A stretch of DNA of 64,000 nt from Gammaproteobacteria bacterium (GTDB lineage Bacteria > Pseudomonadota > Gammaproteobacteria > Coxiellales > Coxiellaceae). The notes beneath the pieces were generated by a model, which was not told the origin of the DNA, made no database searches, and saw only the letters and a program-made list of their open reading frames with translations. The position numbers and the translations under genes are program-made. The stretch is from positions 1 through 64,000 of the forward strand of contig JAHFRQ010000012.1 in the NCBI GenBank assembly GCA_023266215.1. Reading direction: 5' to 3'. Shown here in pieces: positions 56,895 to 64,000 of the stretch. Position 1 is the first letter of the stretch; the number at the start of each line of letters is the position of its first letter.

Positions 56895-57013
56895 AACCGC
56901 TGATATTCGACTAGAATTCTTGGTCTTACGAAGGACAAGGAATTCAAAATGAAGGATACCAGCGGTTTAGTGAAGAGTTTAAATGGTTATTTAAAATGGA
57001 ACAAGGCTCGTAG
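56895..57013 (+). mobile_element. 5' remnant of an IS element with DDE-type transposase start
   Basis: ATG at 56949 opens MKDTSGLVKSLNGYLKWNKA, which I recognise as the N-terminus of IS4-like transposases, but the match ends at 57012 where the duplicated ATPase fragment begins. Upstream, AACCGCTGATATTC (about 56898) is complemented by GAAGGATACCAGCGGTT across the start codon, giving a long fold-back that would hide the transposase ribosome site. Only about 120 bp remain. Confidence 0.55.
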
Positions 57014-57240
57014 GCGGCACGGCCGAAGTAGATTTTGTAATTGATCATGATCTTGATATTTTTCCGTTAGAAGTAAAATCTGGAATTAATATCTCTCGGA
57101 AAAAAAGCCTGAAAATATACGATGAAAAATATACACCCAAAGTACTTTCCAGAGCTTCTTTATTGAATTTATCGCGTGATGGAAAATTGTTAAACTATCC
57201 GTTATATGCCATTCATCTTTTTCCAAAATTAAGTGTGTAG
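57014..57240 (+). pseudogene. C-terminal fragment of a DUF4143-type ATPase (duplicate)
   Basis: About 75 codons identical, but for four substitutions, to the end of the ATPase remnant at 51113-51339, including EVDFVIDHDLDIFPLEVKSG. No start, no ATPase domain. It is part of the right copy of the 299-bp direct duplication and is joined to the IS remnant. Confidence 0.85.
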
Positions 57241-57303
57241 GCACGAAGGCAAGCCTGGAAAAATATTATGCAAAACAAGGCAATTAAGTCTAGCCTGGCA
57301 TGA
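57239..57303 (+). repeat. Dispersed repeat R1, copy f (full length)
   Basis: Full-length copy, differing from copy d by one base (GGCAAGCCTGG). Its right end contains the stop codon of the membrane protein gene on the other strand. Confidence 0.8.
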
Positions 57304-57811
57304 ATTTTTTAATAACTGACCTGCGCCAACATAATCCCAAGATAACAGACAAGAGAATAAAAAAGACGGTGCTAAAAACACAGGCTCTGCGAATTCCTTT
57401 TGCATAGTTTAATTTTTCTTTTCCTTGCTCAAGCTGTAATTGACCTGTTTTTAATTGCGCTTCGCCGGCTTTTATTTTAGCCTGGCCTTTTGCAATTAAT
57501 ATTTGACCATCAGAAATTTTTTTGTTTTGAGCTTTAAAGACACTGCTGGTAATGGGCAGTATTTTTGCAACGGCAATGATGGGAATAAATCCCAGTGTTT
57601 TGTATGTTTTTTTGCCGGACTCGAGTCTTTGTTCGCCACTGGCTAATTTTGCTTTGCCTGCTGCCAGCATGACTTGACCTTCGTTATATTGCTTCTGACC
57701 CTCTGCCAATTTTTGTTCGCCGGAAGTAATTCGATCGGTCAAATAAATCACGCCGCAGAGTGACGCCACTGCCAATACAATGGATAATATTAAAGTAATT
57801 AATCTGGTCAT
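57290..57811 (-). CDS. Membrane protein with periplasmic heptad-type repeat
   Basis: A 173-aa protein from MTRLITLIL (57811; frame open 75 bp upstream). An N-terminal membrane segment (LSIVLAVASLCGVIYL) and a C-terminal one (CVFSTVFFILLSVILGLCW) flank about 110 residues of regular seven-residue repeats (EGQVMLAAGKAKLASGEQRL, then KGQAKIKAGEAQLKTGQLQL), split by a short hydrophobic segment. Gly recurs at the same heptad position, suggesting a helical hairpin. Function unknown. The last codons and stop lie inside repeat R1, so the original end may have been replaced. Confidence 0.75.
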   Translation of the reverse strand: MTRLITLILSIVLAVASLCGVIYLTDRITSGEQKLAEGQKQYNEGQVMLAAGKAKLASGEQRLESGKKTYKTLGFIPIIAVAKILPITSSVFKAQNKKISDGQILIAKGQAKIKAGEAQLKTGQLQLEQGKEKLNYAKGIRRACVFSTVFFILLSVILGLCWRRSVIKKFMPG

Positions 57812-57910
57812 ATTTTCTTTTTTAGCGCCGCAAAGACAACTGATGCCAATATTTGCTAGTATATTTACCTGCGCAGAAATCTGCAATACAATCTAAAAAT
57901 TCGTCAACTG

Positions 57911-57975
57911 TCGACACGGAAACTTGCGACACGGAAACTTCCGTGTTACCATAACCTCTTGATCTAAGAGGTTAT
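57911..57975 (+). promoter_or_regulatory. Operator-like palindromes and a start-codon hairpin before the ATPase at 57977
   Basis: ACACGGAA-AC-TTCCGTGT (57929-57946) is a perfect palindrome, and its left arm is repeated upstream at about 57912-57925 (CGACACGGAAACTT). Directly after, ATAACCTCTT-GATCT-AAGAGGTTAT (57951-57975) is a perfect 10-bp inverted repeat whose right arm contains the AAGAGG Shine-Dalgarno, one base before the ATG. Confidence 0.75.
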
Positions 57976-57976
57976 T

Positions 57977-59107
57977 ATGCAAACAAGAGATTATTTTCCA
58001 TTGGGCGTTGCAGCAGACGAAGCTTTTTGTAATCGAACACAAGAAACGTTGCTATTAAGCAAAAATATTAAAAATGGCAAGCATTCATTGCTGATTGGGA
58101 CAAGACGATATGGAAAATCAAGCTTGGCGCTGCGTGCATTGGAATTAAGTAAGCTGCCATTTTCTGAAATTGATTTTTACATGGCAACCAATGAAAAAGT
58201 AATTGAGACTTATATTTTAAATGCTGTAACTGATTTAATTGGTAAGGCGCTAGGCTCTGTTGATAAATTGGTAACATCGATTAAAAGACTAGCAAAAAAC
58301 CTTAGGCCAAAAATCGATATTGGTACTTCTGTATTCAAATTGGAATTAACTCCAGAAATTAACTCAGATCCTGCAACCAACGTTAAAGACGGATTACAGT
58401 TATTAGAAAAATTGCTTGCCGAAAAAAATAAGCACGCTGTTTTATTGATGGATGAATTTCAAATTGTTGGAGTGATTGCGCGTGGCGCAGGTATTGAAGC
58501 TGCAATTCGACATGTTGCTCAGAAAACTAAGTTTCTCACGATTATTTTCTCAGGCAGCAATCGAAAATTATTGCTAACTATGTTTGAAGATGAGACGAGA
58601 CCATTATATAAGCTTTGTTGGAAAATGAATGTTCATAAGATTGAATCAGAACATTATTTTCCGCACTTGCAAAAAGCAGCTACATTGGCATGGAAATCTG
58701 AGCTCAATAAAGAGGTTTTCAAAAAAATTATGATCCTGACCGACAGGCATCCGTTTTATGTTAACAAGCTGTGCGATCGAATTTGGGCTTATTATCCTGA
58801 TAAGGCGCCTTCAATTAAAGAAGTGGCAGCGGCGTGGAATGCAATCCTAAAAGAAGACAAAAGTGATGCAATAAAGGAAATTTCGCTATTATCATTAGGT
58901 CAGAAAAAATTACTTCAGGAAATTGCAAAAAATAAAAATATTCAACCTACCAGCAAAGAAATTATCATGGAATTACAGATGACGAGCAGCTCTATTATGT
59001 CTGCGCTTGAGGGATTAGAAGAAAAAGATGTCATTGAAAGGGGTAATAATCAATATTATGTTATTAACCCCATTGTTAAATTTTATGTGCTACATGTGCT
59101 ACGATGA
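57977..59107 (+). CDS. Stand-alone AAA ATPase with C-terminal winged helix (cassette 5)
   Basis: A 376-aa ATPase of the archaeal-type/STAND-related class rather than the DUF4143 type. Walker A is IGTRRYGKSSLALR, Walker B is AVLLMDEFQIV, followed by IFSGSNRKLL. The C-terminal ~80 residues (IQPTSKEIIMELQMTSSSIM) look like a winged helix-turn-helix that could bind the palindrome upstream. No nuclease-like motif is seen. It is the last gene of the island before gspJ, 28 bp away. Confidence 0.88.
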   Translation: MQTRDYFPLGVAADEAFCNRTQETLLLSKNIKNGKHSLLIGTRRYGKSSLALRALELSKLPFSEIDFYMATNEKVIETYILNAVTDLIGKALGSVDKLVTSIKRLAKNLRPKIDIGTSVFKLELTPEINSDPATNVKDGLQLLEKLLAEKNKHAVLLMDEFQIVGVIARGAGIEAAIRHVAQKTKFLTIIFSGSNRKLLLTMFEDETRPLYKLCWKMNVHKIESEHYFPHLQKAATLAWKSELNKEVFKKIMILTDRHPFYVNKLCDRIWAYYPDKAPSIKEVAAAWNAILKEDKSDAIKEISLLSLGQKKLLQEIAKNKNIQPTSKEIIMELQMTSSSIMSALEGLEEKDVIERGNNQYYVINPIVKFYVLHVLR

Positions 59108-59135
59108 TAAAGTGGTAAAGTAATAAAATAAAAGT

Positions 59136-59774
59136 ATGAAAAAACAAACCGGTTTTACATTAATTGAGATTCTAATTGCGCTGATGATTTTTGCGATCGT
59201 GGGCGTGATGGCAGCCATTAGTTTACACAGAATGATTCGCACGACAACCGCTTTAAAAGCAGCCGATAATCAATTGATGCAATTACAGGTCGCGATGACT
59301 TTATTGCGCCGCGATACGGCACAGATGATTAATCGACCCGTTATTAATAACGATGGAAGCCAAGATCCAGCGATGGCAGCGTCGGGCGATAATAAAATTT
59401 CATTTACGCGAACGGGCATGTCGAATCCCTTTTCAGTCAATGTGCGAAGCAATATGCAGCGTGTCGCTTATAATTTAGAGCGCGGACAATTTGTTCGGCT
59501 AACCTGGACTGTATTGGATTTACCGCCAGGCCAAAAAGGTGAAAAGCAAGTTTTATTAGACAATGTTCAAAGTTTATCGTGGCAATTTATCGCGGGCGAT
59601 GGACATACTACGACAATATGGCCACCTGCATTTAATTCTGTGATGCAAAAGCAAAGCAATGATTCGCCCTTGCCAAAAGCAATATTAATGGTCATGCAAA
59701 TGCAAGACGGCAGTATTATTCAAGGTGTTTTCCCGGTTGTCGCGCGAGGTATCAATGCTACTGCGGCGTCATAA
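59136..59774 (+). CDS. gspJ: Minor pseudopilin GspJ
   Basis: This 212-aa minor pseudopilin forms the pseudopilus tip with GspI and GspK. It has a leader MKKQTG and the motif FTLIEILIALMIFAIVGVMA. LLRRDTAQMINRPV and a C-terminal globular part with VQSLSWQFIAGDG follow. It resumes the gsp operon after the island, so it now depends on a promoter in or next to the upstream ATPase gene. Confidence 0.93.
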   Translation: MKKQTGFTLIEILIALMIFAIVGVMAAISLHRMIRTTTALKAADNQLMQLQVAMTLLRRDTAQMINRPVINNDGSQDPAMAASGDNKISFTRTGMSNPFSVNVRSNMQRVAYNLERGQFVRLTWTVLDLPPGQKGEKQVLLDNVQSLSWQFIAGDGHTTTIWPPAFNSVMQKQSNDSPLPKAILMVMQMQDGSIIQGVFPVVARGINATAAS

Positions 59775-60771
59775 ATACACTAAATACAATAAAGGCGGCG
59801 CATTAATTTCCGCGCTATTTATTACGGCCATTTGCGCCATGATGGCGGTGGCATTAATGATGCGTGAGCGATTATTAATTCACGAAGGCGAGCTCGTGAT
59901 TCAATCTGATCAGGCTTATTTGGATTTACAAGGCGTGCAAAATTGGGCAAAAGTACAGGTACTTGATTTTGTAGCGCAAGGACCTGCGATTACAAACCCA
60001 AGACCGCTGCAAGCTGTTTTTTCTGCAATACAGCTTGATAATAGGCAAATCAGCGGGATTATTGAAGATGCACAAGGCAAATACAATATTAATAATTTGC
60101 AATCCGCTATTAATCAGCCCCAGTTTGTAGCATTACTGCGTGCGGTGGTGCCCAGCGTTTCAGCAGAAGCGGCAGCTAATATTGCACAAGCGATCACAGC
60201 CTGGATGACCAATGGCGTGCAAGATCGCTTTTATTTGTCATTAAAGCCGCCGTATCGATCGGGTCATACACAAATGGCTAATATTACTGAGCTGCGATTG
60301 GTGGCGGGTATTTCGCCTGAGATTTATGAAGCTGTAGCGCCTTATATTATTGCTCTGCCCTTGCAGCAAGGTGTCGCGCCCACAGCGCCTGCGCTTCCAG
60401 TGACACCAGGCGCGGCGATGTCAGCACCTGCAGCACCGCAAACGCCTATTAATATCAACAGCGCATCCGCATTTGTTTTTCTAACACTCAATCCCAATTT
60501 AAGTTTATCGCAAGCAGAAAGCATGGTGGCGTGTCGTTCGCGCTCGGGTCTTTTCTCTAACACTCAAACGTTTATGGTCAATTGTGTTAAGCCTCTTAAT
60601 TTGCCGCAAACAGTCACCCTGACAAATATAACAACGCAAAGTAGTTATTATTTGGTTTATGCGGATGCAATTACAGGTAATCGCGCGTTACAGTTGACGA
60701 GCTTGTTAGCAGTAAGCCAAGATAGCACTAATAAATTGAAAGTATCAGTTGAGTGGCAGTCGTTTCATTAG
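59755..60771 (+). CDS. gspK: Minor pseudopilin GspK
   Basis: GspK is the atypically large pseudopilin at the tip. I chose ATG 59755 (338 aa; GAGGT upstream), giving a leader MLLRRHKYTKYNKGG before ALISALFITAICAMMAVALM. The frame is open 30 bp further up. The alpha domain with IIEDAQGKYNINNLQ and AITAWMTNGVQDRFY follows, as does a helix-hairpin-helix-like C-terminus (ININSASAFVFLTLN). It overlaps gspJ by 20 bp. Confidence 0.93.
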   Translation: MLLRRHKYTKYNKGGALISALFITAICAMMAVALMMRERLLIHEGELVIQSDQAYLDLQGVQNWAKVQVLDFVAQGPAITNPRPLQAVFSAIQLDNRQISGIIEDAQGKYNINNLQSAINQPQFVALLRAVVPSVSAEAAANIAQAITAWMTNGVQDRFYLSLKPPYRSGHTQMANITELRLVAGISPEIYEAVAPYIIALPLQQGVAPTAPALPVTPGAAMSAPAAPQTPININSASAFVFLTLNPNLSLSQAESMVACRSRSGLFSNTQTFMVNCVKPLNLPQTVTLTNITTQSSYYLVYADAITGNRALQLTSLLAVSQDSTNKLKVSVEWQSFH

Positions 60772-60800
60772 CACAATAAAAATTAAAGGCATTAAGTGGC

Positions 60801-62000
60801 ATGTTTATTTTACAGTTAATCACCGCGCAATCGGGCCATTGGATTGAGGCAGATCAGGCCGGCAATGTGTTGTCACAGCGTTTATTAAATAATTTTGATG
60901 ATTGCCCAAAAATTGAAAATAATGATTCGCTGATTGTGTTATTACCGGGCGATTCCATCACGATGATGGCTGTTAAAATGCCGAAAATGCGCGCGAGTGA
61001 ACGTCTAAAAGCCTTGCCCTTTGTGCTTGAAGAGCAATTAGCCAGCGATCCAGAGAATATTGCAGTGGCAATTGGTAGCGTGGATAAAAAGGGATTAACG
61101 AATATCGCTGTATTTGATAAAACTCAGTTTGAAAAGCAAATCCAGATTTTGCGCGAGCATGCTTTATTTCCACAAGCGATGCTGCCTGATTTTTTGGCGC
61201 TGCCCTATGAAGAAAACGCGTGGTCCATTGCGTTGTTGGGTAATTTTGCGTTAGTGCGCACCGGTGAGCAACAAGGTTTTTCAGTCGACAGCGATAATTT
61301 ATTTTTATTACTACAAGTCGCACTCGACAAATCATCTGATAGCAAACCCAATCGTTTTGTTATTTTTCAAGATAACAATGTGATTGATACGACAAAATGG
61401 GATGTGTTTAATATTCCCATTGATGCAAAAGATTGCACCGGTCAAACTGTATTTGATTTAAAAGCAGTGCAAGCGCAACCGGCAATTAATTTATTGCAAG
61501 GTGAAAACCGTCCTAAAATGCCGTCATCTGATTTGAAAAAAAACTGGGTGGTCGCGATTATTTCAGCTTTAAGTCTTATTGGATTTTTATTTTTATCCAA
61601 TATGGCGCAATGGGTTTATTTATCGCACGAAGCAACAGTCATTAATAATCAAACACTATTAGCTTATCAAAAAATATTTCCGGGTTCTGCTGAAATGCTA
61701 GAACCTAAATTCCGCGTTGCCAGCTTATTAACGCGATTACAAAAAGAATCTAAAGGCAGTGAGTTTTTGCATTTATTGGCGGTTTCAGGAAAAGTACTGA
61801 CGCAATATCCAGCAGTCACCATGCAGTCCATGAAATTTTCAGATGGAAAATTAGTGCTACAATTACAAACAAAAGAAACTGCGCAATTAACCGCGATGGT
61901 CAACGCGATTGATCAAGCGGGTTTAACCGTGCAGCAACATTCGGATAATGCAGGACAAATCGTCAATGCAACATTAACGATCGGAGAGCAAGCATCATGA
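60801..62000 (+). CDS. gspL: Type II secretion protein GspL
   Basis: GspL has an actin-like cytoplasmic domain that recruits GspE, a single membrane span and a periplasmic ferredoxin-like domain. The 399-aa product shows VLLPGDSITMMAVKMPKMRA and LKALPFVLEEQLASDPENI-type blocks early on, a membrane segment near residue 250 (VVAIISALSLIGFLFLSNM) and a periplasmic part ending in NATLTIGEQAS. It overlaps gspM by 4 bp. Confidence 0.93.
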   Translation: MFILQLITAQSGHWIEADQAGNVLSQRLLNNFDDCPKIENNDSLIVLLPGDSITMMAVKMPKMRASERLKALPFVLEEQLASDPENIAVAIGSVDKKGLTNIAVFDKTQFEKQIQILREHALFPQAMLPDFLALPYEENAWSIALLGNFALVRTGEQQGFSVDSDNLFLLLQVALDKSSDSKPNRFVIFQDNNVIDTTKWDVFNIPIDAKDCTGQTVFDLKAVQAQPAINLLQGENRPKMPSSDLKKNWVVAIISALSLIGFLFLSNMAQWVYLSHEATVINNQTLLAYQKIFPGSAEMLEPKFRVASLLTRLQKESKGSEFLHLLAVSGKVLTQYPAVTMQSMKFSDGKLVLQLQTKETAQLTAMVNAIDQAGLTVQQHSDNAGQIVNATLTIGEQAS

Positions 62001-62491
62001 GCGCATTAAAAGCATGGTGGCAGGGTTTATCAGATCATGATCAGCGCATTGCAAAAATAGGCGGTATAGCCACAGGCATTTTATTGGTTTATTTTTTACT
62101 GTGGAATCCTTTGTCAGATGCGGTGTCTAATCAAAAAAATCAAATTAAAGCGCAGCAGAATTTATTAGTTTATTTACAACATGCTTTTGTAAAAATTCAA
62201 GCGTTTCAAGCCAGCGGCGTCACAGCAACTGCGCAAAAATCAGGCGCGTTATTAACGGTTGTTGAAAGTTCACTTGCCGCAAAGCAAATGTCAGTATATT
62301 TACAGCAAGTACAGCAACCTGAAAATAATCAAGCGCAATTAACTTTTTCTAAAGTGCCGTTTGATCAATTAATGCAGTGGTTACAAACACTCTGGACAAC
62401 ACAAGGCGTTAGCGTCACGGATTTTTCGGCAACGCGCCTTCCGATGCCGGGTTTGGCGGAAGTTGATTTGACGGTGAAATCGGCGCAGTAG
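61997..62491 (+). CDS. gspM: Type II secretion protein GspM
   Basis: GspM is the bitopic partner of GspL. The 164-aa protein has a short cytoplasmic N-terminus (MSALKAWWQGLSDHDQRIAK), one membrane span (GGIATGILLVYFLLWNPLSD) and a periplasmic ferredoxin-like domain. It starts in an ATGA overlap with gspL and is the last gene of the operon. Its final 77 bp overlap the convergent mltD gene. Confidence 0.9.
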   Translation: MSALKAWWQGLSDHDQRIAKIGGIATGILLVYFLLWNPLSDAVSNQKNQIKAQQNLLVYLQHAFVKIQAFQASGVTATAQKSGALLTVVESSLAAKQMSVYLQQVQQPENNQAQLTFSKVPFDQLMQWLQTLWTTQGVSVTDFSATRLPMPGLAEVDLTVKSAQ

Positions 62492-63755
62492 GAACCTTCA
62501 GCTTTTGACCGACACGCAGTAAACTGCCGTGCAAGTGATTGATTGCCATTAAATGCGAAATAGTTGTGTGATAACGTCTTGCCAGCACGCGTAAATTATC
62601 ACCTGAATGCACGACATGAATTTGAAAATGTGAAATAGGTTTTGCTGGCGCAATTGTTTTAGTAGCGGGTTTAATAACAGGCTGAACGACTGGCTGAACA
62701 ACTGGTTTAGTTGTTTTATCTCCAATTAATTTATCAAATAATTTGTCAATATAACTTTCTGATTTTGCTGTTATTGACACAGGGCTTGCGACAGCTGTAT
62801 TTTTAGCATTACTTTTAGCGTCATCATCTTGCTTTTTTTCTACCAACATTTGTTTTTTGAAAATTTTAGCTTTGCTGGTGGGTAAAACCAATGTGACCGA
62901 TTGATGTGGCGGTGTTTTGGTTTGTAAAAATTCTGGATTAAGCTCTTTTGTTTTATGCACTGAAATATGCGCGTCGTGCGCAATCGTGGCGATATTCATT
63001 TGCTTTTGAATTTTCACGGTTGTGGTAATGGGTTTATCTGCAATAGGCGCTAATGAAAAACCATAGGCAGTGGGATGGCGCACAATAGCTGCAAGTGCTA
63101 ATAATTTTGGAACATAAATTTCGGTTTCGCGCGGTAAATGCAACGCCCAAAAATCCGTTGGTTGTCCGTGTTCGCGATTATAACGCATGGCATTTTGAAC
63201 CGTACCTGAACCTGCGTCATAGGCTGCAATGGCGAGCAACCAATTATTATCGAATACATCATGCAGATAAACCAAGTAGCGAATCGCAACGCGTGTTGAG
63301 GTTGCCACATCGCGACGACCGTCGTACCACCAATTCATTTTGACGCCGTATCCTGAAGCGGTGCCTGGCATGAGCTGCCATAAGCCTTCTGCGCCCACAG
63401 ATGAGCGTGAAACCGGACGATAATCGCTTTCAATCATGGGAAGCAGCGCAATTTCAGCCGGCACATGATATTTCTGTGTTTGTTGATATATATAGTAGAG
63501 ATAAGATTGTGCATTAATAGTCACTTGATGAAAATACTTAGGGTGGCGCTGATACCATTCAACTTGTTGCTGAACGTCCTTTTGGCCGGTTTGATTATTC
63601 TGCAGATCAAAGTGATCGACCAGGACAGGCCAAATGCTGTCATTAGGGTAGGGGAACGCAAACGCCGGGTGATAGGATAGTGAAATCCAGCTTAGGTTAA
63701 TCACGGCGAGTAGCGTAATGGTACAACTTTTTAAAACGGTACGGGTCTTTCGCAT
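62415..63755 (-). CDS. mltD: Membrane-bound lytic transglycosylase D, SLT plus LysM
   Basis: MltD cleaves peptidoglycan glycan strands. From ATG 63755 (446 aa) it has a signal-like N-terminus (TITLLAVINLSWISLS), then the SLT domain: EIALLPMIESDYRP with the catalytic Glu, GAEGLWQLMPGTASGYG, RRDVATSTRVAIRYL and NWLLAIAAYDAGSG. A Pro/Val/Thr-rich linker leads to one LysM repeat (VHSGDNLRVLARRYHTTISH, then LMAINHL). A TTG at 63791 is an alternative start. No lipobox is apparent. About 25 residues after the LysM are coded antisense to gspM. Confidence 0.92.
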   Translation of the reverse strand: MRKTRTVLKSCTITLLAVINLSWISLSYHPAFAFPYPNDSIWPVLVDHFDLQNNQTGQKDVQQQVEWYQRHPKYFHQVTINAQSYLYYIYQQTQKYHVPAEIALLPMIESDYRPVSRSSVGAEGLWQLMPGTASGYGVKMNWWYDGRRDVATSTRVAIRYLVYLHDVFDNNWLLAIAAYDAGSGTVQNAMRYNREHGQPTDFWALHLPRETEIYVPKLLALAAIVRHPTAYGFSLAPIADKPITTTVKIQKQMNIATIAHDAHISVHKTKELNPEFLQTKTPPHQSVTLVLPTSKAKIFKKQMLVEKKQDDDAKSNAKNTAVASPVSITAKSESYIDKLFDKLIGDKTTKPVVQPVVQPVIKPATKTIAPAKPISHFQIHVVHSGDNLRVLARRYHTTISHLMAINHLHGSLLRVGQKLKVPTAPISPSNQLPPNPASEGALPKNP

Positions 63756-63920
63756 GGGAGAGATGTTACGGACAATGAGCCTTCGGATCAAGTTTTTTCG
63801 CAGATTATATATAACTTATTGATTTTAAATAATATATATTTTTATCATGACTAAAGTATAATCTGTTACTATCTAGATTCCTAACTTTTACGGGCTAATA
63901 AAGACCAGAAGGACCAGAGT

Positions 63921-64000
63921 GTGATTGCTAATTGGTTTTCAACGATGCCGGGGTCGCTGCTGCTATCCCAAGAAAAAATCATCTTAGATCGGTTGCTTAA
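63921..64000 (+). CDS. Start of a methyltransferase-like protein (partial)
   Basis: A GTG at 63921 with an AAGGA Shine-Dalgarno opens a frame that runs off the window (26 codons): WFSTMPGSLLLSQEKIILD. The spacing of aromatic and PxGxxLLxQE residues recalls the N-terminus of SAM-dependent methyltransferases related to E. coli YafS, which is also encoded near mltD. Only the start is present, so the call is tentative. Confidence 0.5.
   Translation, partial: MIANWFSTMPGSLLLSQEKIILDRLL

Larger units (their letters stand above)
57014..57312 (+). repeat. 299-bp direct duplication, right copy
   Basis: Second copy of 51113-51411. Recombination between the two would delete the giant gene and the IS remnant (5901 bp). 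Confidence 0.9.

Noticed and set aside
1..64000. tRNA, rRNA or riboswitch genes
   Set aside because: I looked through the intergenic regions and saw no cloverleaf, rRNA or known riboswitch core. A covariance-model scan would be decisive.

Overview
The window looks like an AT-rich gammaproteobacterial chromosome, most plausibly a member of the Legionellales (Legionella/Coxiella/Berkiella-like). This rests on a complete type II secretion (T2SS) gene set with GspC encoded apart, a PlaA-like secreted SGNH lipase, a eukaryote-type class I aldolase beside glycolytic genes, and several large coiled-coil or repeat proteins that look like host-directed effectors. The taxonomic call is inference; there is no rRNA and I found no tRNA.

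Layout. 0-11.5 kb is housekeeping: a transposase remnant, pyrE, waaC, an unknown protein, xthA, an unknown protein, rph, then divergently gmk-rpoZ-spoT-ridA-recG. 11.7-14.4 kb carries three paralogous outer-membrane beta-barrel genes, followed by htpG. 16.4-19.5 kb (minus strand) has a AAA ATPase/DUF4143-type gene, folD, a small lipoprotein and gspC. 19.6-23.3 kb has engB and a two-gene ABC transporter. 23.5-25.1 kb has two proteins of unknown function, one secreted. 25.2-29.2 kb has pgk-pyk-small membrane protein-secreted lipase. 29.3-35.4 kb has two more AAA/DUF4143-type ATPases around a 1136-residue SWIM-SNF2 helicase. 35.7-38.0 kb has a frameshifted coiled-coil protein ending in a CaaX-like motif, then class I aldolase.

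39.4-62.5 kb is the T2SS operon gspDEFGHIJKLM, broken twice: a LysE-type exporter in opposite orientation, with a perfect 53-bp inverted-repeat element at its 3' end, sits between gspH and gspI, and a 12.3-kb island sits between gspI and gspJ. The island holds an MFS transporter-dipeptidase-deformylase operon, a Fic protein, a decayed ATPase gene, a 1578-residue protein with 127-residue tandem repeats, an IS remnant, a membrane protein with a periplasmic repeat and another ATPase. Six copies of one short repeat and a 299-bp direct duplication mark how it was assembled. mltD and the start of a methyltransferase-like gene close the window.

The most unusual recurrent theme is a set of stand-alone ATPase (DUF4143-type) or Fic cassettes, each preceded by its own different, perfect or near-perfect palindrome, often in several copies: 17.8, 30.6, 34.2, 49.4, 50.7 and 57.9 kb, plus similar arrays at 23.4 and 39.2 kb not attached to such a gene. 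One cassette (29.27-30.69 kb) is bracketed by 23-bp direct repeats, one of which covers the stop codon of the neighbouring helicase gene, as expected of a mobile unit.
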